DNA from: JBBDXA01 sp040902585
GTDB lineage: Bacteria; Planctomycetota; Phycisphaerae; Phycisphaerales; Phycisphaeraceae
Reading direction: 5' to 3'
Assembly (NCBI GenBank): GCA_040902585.1
Contig: JBBDXA010000036.1
Coordinates: forward strand, 1-8,093
DNA: 8,093 bases
Shown here: positions 1 to 5,356 of the stretch, piece after piece
Position numbering within the stretch: position 1 is the stretch's first letter
How the letters are laid out: every line of letters begins with the position of its first letter
Made by a program: the position numbers and the translations under genes
The notes under the pieces: generated by a model
The model's input: the letters and a program-made list of their open reading frames with translations, nothing else
Told to the model about the DNA's origin: nothing
The model's database searches: none

Positions 1-3
1 ATG

Positions 4-40
4 GGGGACACTTCTAATGAGTTCGAGAGGGGACATTCTT
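4..40. repeat. Short direct repeat, possible mobile-element edge
   Basis: Two similar 12-mers, GGGGACACTTCT (4-15) and GGGGACATTCTT (29-40), lie 25 bases apart, start to start, in the non-coding stretch downstream of the hydrolase gene. GGGGACA-containing repeats of this style often occur beside REP-associated Y1 transposases, but that is recollection and no transposase is visible here. The window begins too close to say more. Confidence 0.3.
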
Positions 41-53
41 ATTGTGTTACAAC

Positions 54-67
54 AGCCGCGCGCGGCT
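54..67 (-). terminator. Palindrome at the end of the hydrolase gene
   Basis: AGCCGCGCGCGGCT is a perfect 14-base palindrome that begins with the last A of the hydrolase TAA stop codon when read on the minus strand. It could fold into a GC-rich hairpin that stops transcription or protects the 3' end. It is not followed by a T-run (GTTGTAACAC follows), so it is not a classic intrinsic terminator. Its arms match those of the hairpin at the pheA stop codon. Confidence 0.35.
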
Positions 68-1119
68 TACCGCGTCGCCTTGATCTGCTCGACCATCACC
101 GGCAGGATCTTGGGCAGCTCCACGATGCAGGTCACATGTCCGCCCGCCATCCAGATGTGCTGCTTCTGCGGCAGCTTCGCCGCCTTCGCCAGGGCCTCGG
201 CGTTGTCGGCGGGAATCACCTCATCATCCGTCGCATTGAACATCCACAGATGTTTCGCATCGATGCGATGCACGAGCAGGTTCGGCTCCAGGGCCTCGAG
301 CATTTTCTGAAGCTGCTCCAGCGTGATGCCCATGCGCTCGGCACTCTCCTTGATGCGCTCCACTTCGTGCTTGCCGTTCTTGAACATGCTGACCAGGTCG
401 CCGCCGGCCAGCGTGGGGAAGACCGGATTGAAGGCATCATCGAGCGAGGCTGCGCCGACGCAGATGAACCCGCCCAGGCTCGTGCCCTGGATGCCGATGC
501 GAGCAGCGTCCACATTCGGCAGCGCGGCAATGGCGTCCTTGGCGCGGCGGGCATCGGCGACAGCCTGTCGCGTGCCCTCAACCAGGACCGTGGCGTTGGG
601 GCGGCGACCGCGATCGCTGCGCCGCCCGTAGTGCGGCATGTGCATCACAAAAGCATGAATACCGTTCTCGCGGAAGGTGCGCGCGAAGCCTCGTGCGATG
701 AGCATGCGCCCGTCGAGAATGTGCAGCACGACCATGGCCGGTCCTTTGATGACCTTGCCGTCGGAATCGCGCGGGGCGTACCACTCCATCACGACCGTGT
801 CCTTCACCGCATCGCCTTCACCGAGGGCGGAGGGAAAGCGCACGAGAGCGTCGTAGTCGGAGTACATGCGATCGAGCTCGCCTTCTTCAGGCGAAGCGGG
901 CGTTTCGCAGATGACTTCGAACTTGCCGGGCTTCCACTTGATGGCATCAAGCGCCTGCTGGGCGAGCGGGTTGTCATCGCGCGGGTTGTTGAAAGTGTCG
1001 GCAGCTTCGAAGGTGCGCGTGCGCGGGGCGGCGAGGGTGAATGAGGGAGAGATGAGAGTGACGATCAGGATGAGCGCGGGGAGTTGGCAAGGGATCGATG
1101 TTTTCCGGGCGCGGTTCAT
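67..1119 (-). CDS. Secreted alpha/beta hydrolase
   Basis: A 350-residue protein with a Sec-type signal peptide (basic start MNRARK, hydrophobic residues about 13-30, likely cleavage after LAA near 31), so it should act in the periplasm or outside the cell. The rest looks like an alpha/beta hydrolase of the dienelactone hydrolase/acyl-peptidase type. The nucleophile elbow is GTSLGG with Ser214, the acid is probably Asp299 in the segment DDEVIP, and the base is His328 in AGGH. The oxyanion strand is around VVLHILDGR (130-138). The whole catalytic triad is present, so an active esterase or hydrolase is likely; the substrate cannot be told. The ATG at 1119 is supported by the signal peptide and by a TAGAAT box 6 nt upstream with no Shine-Dalgarno. 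It lies 56 bp downstream of pheA on the same strand but appears to have its own promoter. Confidence 0.85.
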   Translation of the reverse strand: MNRARKTSIPCQLPALILIVTLISPSFTLAAPRTRTFEAADTFNNPRDDNPLAQQALDAIKWKPGKFEVICETPASPEEGELDRMYSDYDALVRFPSALGEGDAVKDTVVMEWYAPRDSDGKVIKGPAMVVLHILDGRMLIARGFARTFRENGIHAFVMHMPHYGRRSDRGRRPNATVLVEGTRQAVADARRAKDAIAALPNVDAARIGIQGTSLGGFICVGAASLDDAFNPVFPTLAGGDLVSMFKNGKHEVERIKESAERMGITLEQLQKMLEALEPNLLVHRIDAKHLWMFNATDDEVIPADNAEALAKAAKLPQKQHIWMAGGHVTCIVELPKILPVMVEQIKATR

Positions 1120-1125
1120 GTGGAC

Positions 1126-1131
1126 ATTCTA
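1126..1131 (-). promoter_or_regulatory. -10 box of a probable leaderless promoter (hydrolase)
   Basis: On the minus strand the start reads TAGAAT-GTCCAC-ATG. The box ends 6 nt before ATG, which would put the transcription start at or next to the A of the start codon. No Shine-Dalgarno and no clear -35 are seen. The same spacing occurs at three other genes in the window. Confidence 0.55.
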
Positions 1132-1163
1132 CGCGGGACCATCGTCGCGGGTAGATGTTGCTA

Positions 1164-1177
1164 AGCCGCAAGCGGCT
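1164..1177 (-). terminator. Hairpin overlapping the pheA stop codon
   Basis: AGCCGC-TT-GCGGCT on the minus strand is a perfect 6-bp stem that starts inside the TAG stop codon of pheA. It is followed by TAGCAACATCT, not a T-run. It may be a weak terminator or a 3'-end stabilising hairpin between pheA and the hydrolase gene. The arms are identical to those of the palindrome at 54-67. Confidence 0.4.
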
Positions 1178-2291
1178 ACATCACTTCCTTAGCGCGCGGG
1201 AAGGAACCCAGCACGGTGAGTTGCAGGCAATGCTGGCGGGCTTCTTCGATCGCAGCGAGGACGTTCTTGTCCGTGTCGTGACCCAGAAAATCGACGAAGA
1301 AGTAATACTCCCAGTTCACGCGCTTGCTAGGGCGCTTGTCGATGTGCGTCAGATTCAGGCTGTGCTTGCGGAAGACTTCGAGTACTTCCGACAGCGCCCC
1401 GGCCTTGTGAGCCGTCGTGAACATGATCGCGGTCTTGTCGTCCACCGTCGGCTGCGGCTGCTGCGTGCCGATGACGAAGAAGCGCGTCACGTTGCTCGGG
1501 TTGTCTTCGATATTCGGGAACACCGTCTTCAAGTTGTAGATCTGTCCCGCCAGTTCCGAACCGATGGCCGCGGCCCCTTCTTCCTTCGACGCCATCTCGG
1601 CCGCCTTGCTGCTGCTGGCGACCGGTACGCGCTCGGCCTGCCTTAGCTGCACGCTCAGCCACTTGCGGCACTGGCTGAAGACTTCGGGCTTGGAGTAAAC
1701 CTTTTTGATTTTGTCAGGCGGGCAGTTGGCGAGCAGATTGTGATGAATGTGAATCAACACTTCGGCGCAGACTCGCGCGGGCGACTCGAGGAAGCCGTCG
1801 AGCGTTTCGCCGATGCCGCCGATGGCGGAGTTTTCGATGGGCACGAGACCGAGGTCGATGTGACCGCGGGCGATCTCGTCGAACACCGCCTGGATGTCAT
1901 CGAGGTTGTCATACTCGACGCTGGCGCCGAACTTGCGGCTGGCGGCGAGGTGACTGAACGAACCTGCCGGGCCGAGGTACCCGATGCGCAGCGGCCGCTC
2001 CAGCGCGAAGGAGCCGGACATCAGCTCGCGGTAGATCGCTTCGAGGCAGGAGTTGGGCAGCGGGCCGGCCTTGTTGTGTTCGCGCACCCGCGCCAGGACG
2101 GCCTGTTCGCGATCAGGGGCGTAGATGGGCGAGTTGCCGTCGCGTTTGACCCGGCCGATGTCGATCACCACGCGGGCGCGTTCGTTGAGCAGGCCGACGA
2201 TTTTCGCGTCGAGTTCGTCGATGCGGATGCGCAGTGCCGCCAGATCGGGAGGCAGGCTGGAAGGCTGTGTTTCGGCGACGTTTTCCGGCAT
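1176..2291 (-). CDS. pheA: Bifunctional chorismate mutase/prephenate dehydratase (P-protein)
   Basis: This cytoplasmic enzyme turns chorismate into prephenate and then into phenylpyruvate, the committed steps to phenylalanine. From the ATG at 2291 it has 371 residues, the usual P-protein size. Residues about 15-98 are an AroQ-type chorismate mutase helix bundle (RIRIDELD at 21-28, NERAR at 36-40, PDREQ at 59-63). Residues 101-275 are prephenate dehydratase (GYLGPAGSFSH at 104-114, VPIENSAIGGIGETLDGF at 150-167, catalytic TRF motif at 269-271). Residues about 286-365 are an ACT domain for feedback by phenylalanine, with GALS (298-301) and DKRPS (318-322) where E. coli PheA has GALV and ESRP. 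An in-frame extension to 2363 adds a histidine-rich, unrelated stretch. The 2291 start is preferred because a TACAAT box lies 6 nt upstream and AroQ homology begins soon after. Confidence 0.95.
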   Translation of the reverse strand: MPENVAETQPSSLPPDLAALRIRIDELDAKIVGLLNERARVVIDIGRVKRDGNSPIYAPDREQAVLARVREHNKAGPLPNSCLEAIYRELMSGSFALERPLRIGYLGPAGSFSHLAASRKFGASVEYDNLDDIQAVFDEIARGHIDLGLVPIENSAIGGIGETLDGFLESPARVCAEVLIHIHHNLLANCPPDKIKKVYSKPEVFSQCRKWLSVQLRQAERVPVASSSKAAEMASKEEGAAAIGSELAGQIYNLKTVFPNIEDNPSNVTRFFVIGTQQPQPTVDDKTAIMFTTAHKAGALSEVLEVFRKHSLNLTHIDKRPSKRVNWEYYFFVDFLGHDTDKNVLAAIEEARQHCLQLTVLGSFPRAKEVM

Positions 2292-2297
2292 GGTGGC

Positions 2298-2303
2298 ATT
2301 GTA
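2298..2303 (-). promoter_or_regulatory. -10 box of a probable leaderless promoter (pheA)
   Basis: The minus strand reads CGCTACAATGCCACCATG: TACAAT, 6 nt, then ATG, with no Shine-Dalgarno. The 11-mer CGCTACAATGC is identical at the divergent gene starting at 2517. No convincing -35 hexamer is visible 16-18 bp upstream. Confidence 0.6.
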
Positions 2304-2344
2304 GCGATTGCGGGAATGGTGATTGTGGCGGTGTTCGTGCCATT

Positions 2345-2360
2345 CTTCTGCTCGCAGAAG
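2345..2360. other. Hairpin in the pheA/membrane-protein divergent region
   Basis: CTTCTG-CTCG-CAGAAG is a perfect 6-bp inverted repeat located about 42 bp upstream of the proposed pheA -10 box. It could be an operator for a dimeric regulator of pheA or chance. The rest of the 225-bp intergenic stretch (2292-2516) shows no gene, no attenuator-like leader peptide rich in Phe codons, and no intrinsic terminator. Confidence 0.25.
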
Positions 2361-2504
2361 CATGACGCAACACCATGAAGGTCACGCGTTGCATGACACA
2401 ACGAAGCCTTGCGCATTGCGCGTTGAACGTGTTGAGGAGGATCAAAGGACTTCGCACGGGTCTCCTCGCCGGGCGTCGTCGAGCCGTGGCACCCGGCTGT
2501 TCGC

Positions 2505-2510
2505 TACAAT
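2505..2510 (+). promoter_or_regulatory. -10 box of a probable leaderless promoter (first membrane protein)
   Basis: CGCTACAATGCGGCGATG: TACAAT ends 6 nt before the ATG at 2517 and there is no Shine-Dalgarno. This matches the arrangement at pheA, with 11 identical bases across the box. No clear -35 element is seen. Confidence 0.6.
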
Positions 2511-2516
2511 GCGGCG

Positions 2517-3479
2517 ATGATCACATGGATTGCACAAGCAACTTCCGCGGCCCCCGCAGCTCCTGCCGGCCTTCCAATCACGTTGGGCGTCTCACTTGTC
2601 CTGGGGCTCTTTCTCTGGGTGATGGGCCGAAAGCTCGTTCGCGTGGCGATCAGTCTCAGCGGGCTTGTCGTCGGCGCGGCGGCTGCGTTCGTACTCGCCG
2701 ATGCACTGCGAAAGGATGGGGCCGTCAGTGACGGGCTCATGCTGGTGTGGATGATCGGCGGCGCGATCGTCGGCGTCCTGGGCGCGTGGTTCCTCTTCCG
2801 CGGGTGGATGGCGCTTTCGATGGGAGCCCTCGCGGCTCTCCTTGCACCGGCTGCGCTCGTGGTCTGGACCGGCACGCCTCCTCCTGCCGCTGATCCGGCA
2901 ACGCCGCCTCCGCTGACGCTTAACACGCAGACGCCTCCGCCCCCTGCGCCCGCGCCCATCGTTCCAACGCCTAACCCCATTACGCCCAAATCGCTGACAG
3001 GCAAAACCGAAACGCCCGATCCCGACAAAGACAAGGGCGACGCCAAGACCGATCTGCCCGTCAGCAAGTTCTCGATGGAAGACATCGGCATCACGGCTGA
3101 GAACATCGAAGACGCAAAGAAGACCGTGATCCAGGTCATCAATCAGGTCTACCACTATCAGCGTTCCTACCTCGAAGCCTGGTGGCTGGAACTTAAATCC
3201 ACCGGCCAGCGCAATGTGACCATCACACTCGCCATCGCCGGACTTGCGGGCGCGCTGCTCGGGTTTGTGCTGCCCTATTTTTCCGCTTCGATTCAGACCG
3301 CCCTCGTCGGCGCGGCCATCCTGCTCTCCTCCGTTCGCGGTCTTCTGGCGCAATATGCGCCCGATCAGACCGGCTGGCTTCCCAGCGAACCACGCTCGCT
3401 TCTTATCACACTTGGTCTGATAACTCTCACGGGCGTTGTGATTCAGTGGACACTTTGGCGAGGGGCTGCCGATAAGTGA
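2517..3479 (+). CDS. Multi-pass membrane protein, TMEM198/DUF4203-like, with Pro-rich loop
   Basis: A 320-residue protein of unknown function. Predicted membrane segments lie near 20-36, 42-62, 75-95, 97-117, 235-255, 258-276 and 294-312. Between the fourth and fifth is a long soluble section: a Pro/Thr-rich linker (119-160), a charged stretch (164-180) and a probable helix (185-230). The pattern GxxLWVMGRKLVR followed by GLVVGAAAAF resembles DUF4203/TMEM198-type proteins (a small Gly-rich helix pair), but this is a weak family call. The gene directly downstream has the same pattern with similar spacing, so the two look like tandem paralogs and are probably co-transcribed (110-nt gap, no terminator seen). 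The start is set by the TACAAT box 6 nt upstream. It diverges from pheA. No catalytic residues are recognisable. Confidence 0.8.
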   Translation: MITWIAQATSAAPAAPAGLPITLGVSLVLGLFLWVMGRKLVRVAISLSGLVVGAAAAFVLADALRKDGAVSDGLMLVWMIGGAIVGVLGAWFLFRGWMALSMGALAALLAPAALVVWTGTPPPAADPATPPPLTLNTQTPPPPAPAPIVPTPNPITPKSLTGKTETPDPDKDKGDAKTDLPVSKFSMEDIGITAENIEDAKKTVIQVINQVYHYQRSYLEAWWLELKSTGQRNVTITLAIAGLAGALLGFVLPYFSASIQTALVGAAILLSSVRGLLAQYAPDQTGWLPSEPRSLLITLGLITLTGVVIQWTLWRGAADK

Positions 3480-3579
3480 GATCGATGAAGTGAGAAGTGA
3501 CTCGTTCAAAATGGATGGCGCGACGACGTAACGCTCGCATCGCATCCCTTGAACAGTCGCTACTCGCCACTCGCCTCAC
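3474..3579. repeat. Short heptamer repeats forming a loose inverted repeat
   Basis: Between the two membrane-protein genes AAGTGAG/C occurs three times (3474, 3488, 3495), followed by GTTCAA (3504-3509). On the far side TTGAAC (3549-3554) is followed by heptamers GCTACTC, GCCACTC and GCCTCAC (3559-3579). The outer ends GTGAG (3490-3494) and CTCAC (3575-3579) are complementary as well. It resembles a degenerate tandem-repeat filler and could fold into an imperfect stem in the mRNA, just upstream of the next ribosome binding site. Confidence 0.4.
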
Positions 3580-3584
3580 GGAGG
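3580..3584 (+). promoter_or_regulatory. Ribosome binding site of second membrane protein
   Basis: GGAGG lies 5 nt before the ATG at 3590. It decides the start against an in-frame ATG at 3497, which has no such site and would add an Arg-rich, non-homologous 31-residue tail. Confidence 0.7.
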
Positions 3585-3589
3585 TCGCC

Positions 3590-4327
3590 ATGTTGTCACT
3601 GTTCGCTCAAGCTCCCGCTGGTCCTGAGAAAAATCTTCTCGAAGTCATGACCGGAGTCTTCTCCCGGCCCGACACGCTCGCGCATCCGGGACAGATTCTC
3701 GAACACCTTCAGCAGATGTCCGTCATCTGGTCGCTCGTGCTTCTGGCGGGCGGACTCATGTGCCTGCTGAGCGGGTACAAGTTCTACAAGCCGGTGACTG
3801 TCGTGCTGGCGCTGCTCATCGGTGCGTGCGTCGGCTGGGCGGTGGCGCAGCGGCTTCACGCGGAACAGACGATCGTCGCCGGCTGCGTCGGTGCCCTGCT
3901 GGCGGCCACCTGCATGCCGCTGATGAAGTATGCCGTCGCCGTGATGGGCGGGCTGACCGGTGCGTTCATCGGTGCCAATGCCTGGGCGGCGATCACGCGC
4001 ATCAGCGTTGAGCCGGACGCCGTGACCAGAGCTTCGGAACATTACTGGGTCGGCGCGCTCATCGGCCTGATCGTCTTCGGCATGCTCGCGTTCATCCTCT
4101 TCAAACTCTCCGTGGTCATGTTCACCAGCGTCAGCGGATCCACGCTTGCTGTCCTGGGCGCGATGGCCCTGCTGCTCCAGGTGCCGCAGTGGCAATCCAG
4201 CGTGACCAAGAGCCTCAGCTCGCACACCATCGTGCTGCCCCTGCTCGTCCTCGTCCCCGCGATGATCGGCCTGATCCTCCAGGAAGCAAGGCCGGATAAG
4301 GTCGAGGCACCGGCGAAGAAGGGGTGA
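3590..4327 (+). CDS. Multi-pass membrane protein, TMEM198/DUF4203-like paralog
   Basis: A 245-residue protein of unknown function with about seven predicted membrane segments (near 45-62, 67-87, 94-111, 113-134, 153-172, 174-197, 212-231), a polar N-terminus of about 44 residues and a short Lys-rich cytoplasmic-type tail (EAPAKKG). The segment LLSGYKFYKPVT followed by LLIGACVGWAVA aligns by eye with VMGRKLVRVAIS followed by LVVGAAAAFVLA of the upstream protein. The next Gly-rich hairpin also aligns, and so does the third block around GLIVFGMLAFIL. It lacks the long Pro-rich insertion of its neighbour. This suggests an ancient tandem duplication. The ATG at 3590 has GGAGG 5 nt upstream. It is likely co-expressed with the preceding gene and ends about 100 nt before a strong terminator. 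Confidence 0.8.
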   Translation: MLSLFAQAPAGPEKNLLEVMTGVFSRPDTLAHPGQILEHLQQMSVIWSLVLLAGGLMCLLSGYKFYKPVTVVLALLIGACVGWAVAQRLHAEQTIVAGCVGALLAATCMPLMKYAVAVMGGLTGAFIGANAWAAITRISVEPDAVTRASEHYWVGALIGLIVFGMLAFILFKLSVVMFTSVSGSTLAVLGAMALLLQVPQWQSSVTKSLSSHTIVLPLLVLVPAMIGLILQEARPDKVEAPAKKG

Positions 4328-4330
4328 GGG

Positions 4331-4491
4331 GGAAGGAACGAAGGGACGGAGGCACGGAGGCACGAAGGGAATGGAGGTCGTGAGCCTGAGGCGGTCTACG
4401 CGGGACTCCTTCAATATGAGCAGCTTCACAACGAGCGACAAGTGTCGCTCGTTTTCTTTCCCTTCCTCCCTCGCCGTCCCTTCGTTCCTTC
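4331..4491. repeat. Large inverted repeat with purine-rich tandem octamers
   Basis: An 18-base arm at 4332-4349 (GAAGGAACGAAGGGACGG) is perfectly complementary to 4474-4491. The similarity runs on imperfectly inward (GGAGG and AAGGGAA on the left, their complements on the right). The left side includes repeated octamers ACGGAGGC (4346-4353, 4354-4361) and ACGAAGGG variants. The intrinsic terminator at 4430-4459 sits inside, close to the right arm. Confidence 0.7.
4430..4459 (+). terminator. Intrinsic terminator after the membrane-protein pair
   Basis: ACGAGCGACA-AG-TGTCGCTCGT is a perfect 10-bp inverted repeat (4431-4440 with 4443-4452; 4430 and 4453 also pair), or a 9-bp stem with an AAGT loop, followed directly by TTTTCTTT. 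This is a classic Rho-independent terminator for plus-strand transcription, about 100 nt after the stop codon at 4327 and before the yggS promoter. Confidence 0.85.
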
Positions 4492-4498
4492 TTATCGC

Positions 4499-4504
4499 TA
4501 TCCT
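4499..4504 (+). promoter_or_regulatory. -10 box of a probable leaderless promoter (yggS)
   Basis: CGCTATCCTGCGCACATG: a TANNNT box (TATCCT) ends 6 nt before the ATG at 4511, with no Shine-Dalgarno. It is a weaker match to TATAAT than the other three boxes, but the flanking CGC, the following G and the spacing are the same. Confidence 0.45.
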
Positions 4505-4510
4505 GCGCAC

Positions 4511-5350
4511 ATGTCTGAATCATCGACATCGCCCACCGGACTGAGAGACGCTTACGTTCAGGTGAAGGATCGCATCGAGGATGCTGCGGGGCGCAAGGGC
4601 CGCAAGTCTGAGAACGTGCTGCTGGTCGCGGTGACGAAGACCGCCAGCGTTCAGCGTATCGCCGATCTTCACGCCTTGGGCCATCGCGACTTCGCCGAGA
4701 ACCGCGTGCAGCAGCTTCAGGAGCGCGTAGCCGCGGTGGATGCGATCATCAGGGAACGGGGGACGGGGAACAGGGGACAGGGGAAACCAGGTACGGGCGC
4801 GCCACCCAATCCGCAATCCGCGATCCGCAATCCGCAATCCTCTTCCCTCCGCTGGCACATGATCGGCCACCTTCAGCGCAACAAGGTGAAAGAAGTGGTG
4901 CCGCTCACCGCCCTGATTCACAGTGTCGACAGCCTTCGCCTCGCGGAGGAAATCAACGCTCTGGGCCTGAAGCGCGCGAGTGAAACGGAAGGGCGCGATG
5001 CGTCGCCGCAGATCGACATCCTGCTTCAGGTCAACATCGCGGGCGAGGATCAGAAGTTCGGCCTGCCCCCCGCCGCGGTCGATGCGGTCGCCGAGCAGAT
5101 CGCTTCGATGCTCCACCTTCGCCTGCGCGGGCTGATGACGATGGCCCCGTACAGCGACCACGCGGAAGAGAGCCGACCCGTCTTCGCCCGGCTGGCGCAC
5201 CTTTATGAAGACCTGCGCGGCAAGTCGTTCGTGACCAGCGCGTTCAACCTGCTGTCGATGGGCATGACCAACGACTTTGAAGTGGCGATCGAGGAAGGCG
5301 CAAATGTGGTGCGCGTGGGCAGGGCGATATTCGGGGAGATGGAGGCGTGA
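4511..5350 (+). CDS. yggS: PLP homeostasis protein, YggS/PLPBP family, with insertion
   Basis: A 279-residue member of the YggS/PROSC (PLPBP) family, a cytoplasmic fold-type III PLP-binding protein that buffers pyridoxal phosphate and affects amino- and keto-acid balance. Lys43 in VAVTKT is the expected PLP lysine. Other family signatures are FAENRVQ (61-67), RWHMIGHLQRNK (114-125), VNIAGEDQKFG (174-184), RLRGLMTMAP (204-213) and MGMTNDFEVAIEEGANVVRVG (250-270). The family usually has about 220-235 residues. The excess comes mainly from an insertion at about 83-111, between the helix after FAENRVQ and the RWHMIG strand, encoded by tandem repeats, plus a slightly long loop at 153-166. The start at 4511 follows a TATCCT box; upstream in-frame codons would translate the terminator region. 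It converges with the next gene, with only 6 nt between stop codons. Confidence 0.92.
   Translation: MSESSTSPTGLRDAYVQVKDRIEDAAGRKGRKSENVLLVAVTKTASVQRIADLHALGHRDFAENRVQQLQERVAAVDAIIRERGTGNRGQGKPGTGAPPNPQSAIRNPQSSSLRWHMIGHLQRNKVKEVVPLTALIHSVDSLRLAEEINALGLKRASETEGRDASPQIDILLQVNIAGEDQKFGLPPAAVDAVAEQIASMLHLRLRGLMTMAPYSDHAEESRPVFARLAHLYEDLRGKSFVTSAFNLLSMGMTNDFEVAIEEGANVVRVGRAIFGEMEA
4752..4786 (+). repeat. G-rich tandem repeat within yggS (G-quadruplex motif)
   Basis: Units of GGGGA(A)CA type give four G-runs on the coding strand: G5 (4758-4762), G4 (4765-4768), G4 (4773-4776) and G4 (4780-4783), with loops of 2, 4 and 3 nt. This fits a canonical G-quadruplex motif. It is read in frame as residues 83-92 (Arg, Gly, Thr, Asn, Gln rich). 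Confidence 0.8.
4808..4840 (+). repeat. Heptamer tandem repeat AATCCGC within yggS
   Basis: Heptamers start at 4808, 4815, 4822 (GATCCGC), 4829 and 4836 (partial), giving about 4.7 copies of AATCCGC. Translated in frame they give NPQSAIRNPQS. A 7-nt unit shifts frame at every copy, so three copies return to the original frame, and the repeated peptide NPQS (100-103, 107-110) shows this. Confidence 0.85.
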
Positions 5351-5356
5351 CGGCGC

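Noticed and set aside
1..1044. Long open frame on the plus strand, 347 codons, opposite the hydrolase
   Set aside because: It is antisense to a gene with full catalytic motifs and signal peptide. Its translation is Arg/His/Gly rich without recognisable domains, typical of GC-rich shadow frames.
2292..2363. Extended N-terminus of PheA from an ATG at 2363
   Set aside because: The 24 extra residues are His-rich and unlike the family, and the promoter box at 2298-2303 would lie inside the gene.
1740..2378. Plus-strand frame of 212 codons opposite pheA
   Set aside because: pheA is certain from its domain motifs; the antisense product has no family features.
2364..2516. Phe-codon leader peptide or T-box/attenuator for pheA
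   Set aside because: No Phe-rich short frame, no terminator hairpin with a T-run, and the likely transcription start is at the pheA ATG.
2592..3545. Minus-strand frame of 317 codons opposite the first membrane protein
   Set aside because: The product is extremely Arg-rich with no hydrophobic or folded pattern, whereas the plus strand encodes clear membrane helices.
3596..4510. Minus-strand frame of 304 codons opposite the second membrane protein
   Set aside because: It runs through the terminator and repeat region and its product is Arg/His/Asp-rich low-complexity sequence.
4442..4510. Upstream ATG for yggS at 4442
   Set aside because: It lies within the terminator hairpin, and translation would read the poly-pyrimidine arm; the family N-terminus fits 4511.
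4808..4840. CRISPR-like array
   Set aside because: The units are 7 nt with no spacers, so this is a simple tandem repeat.
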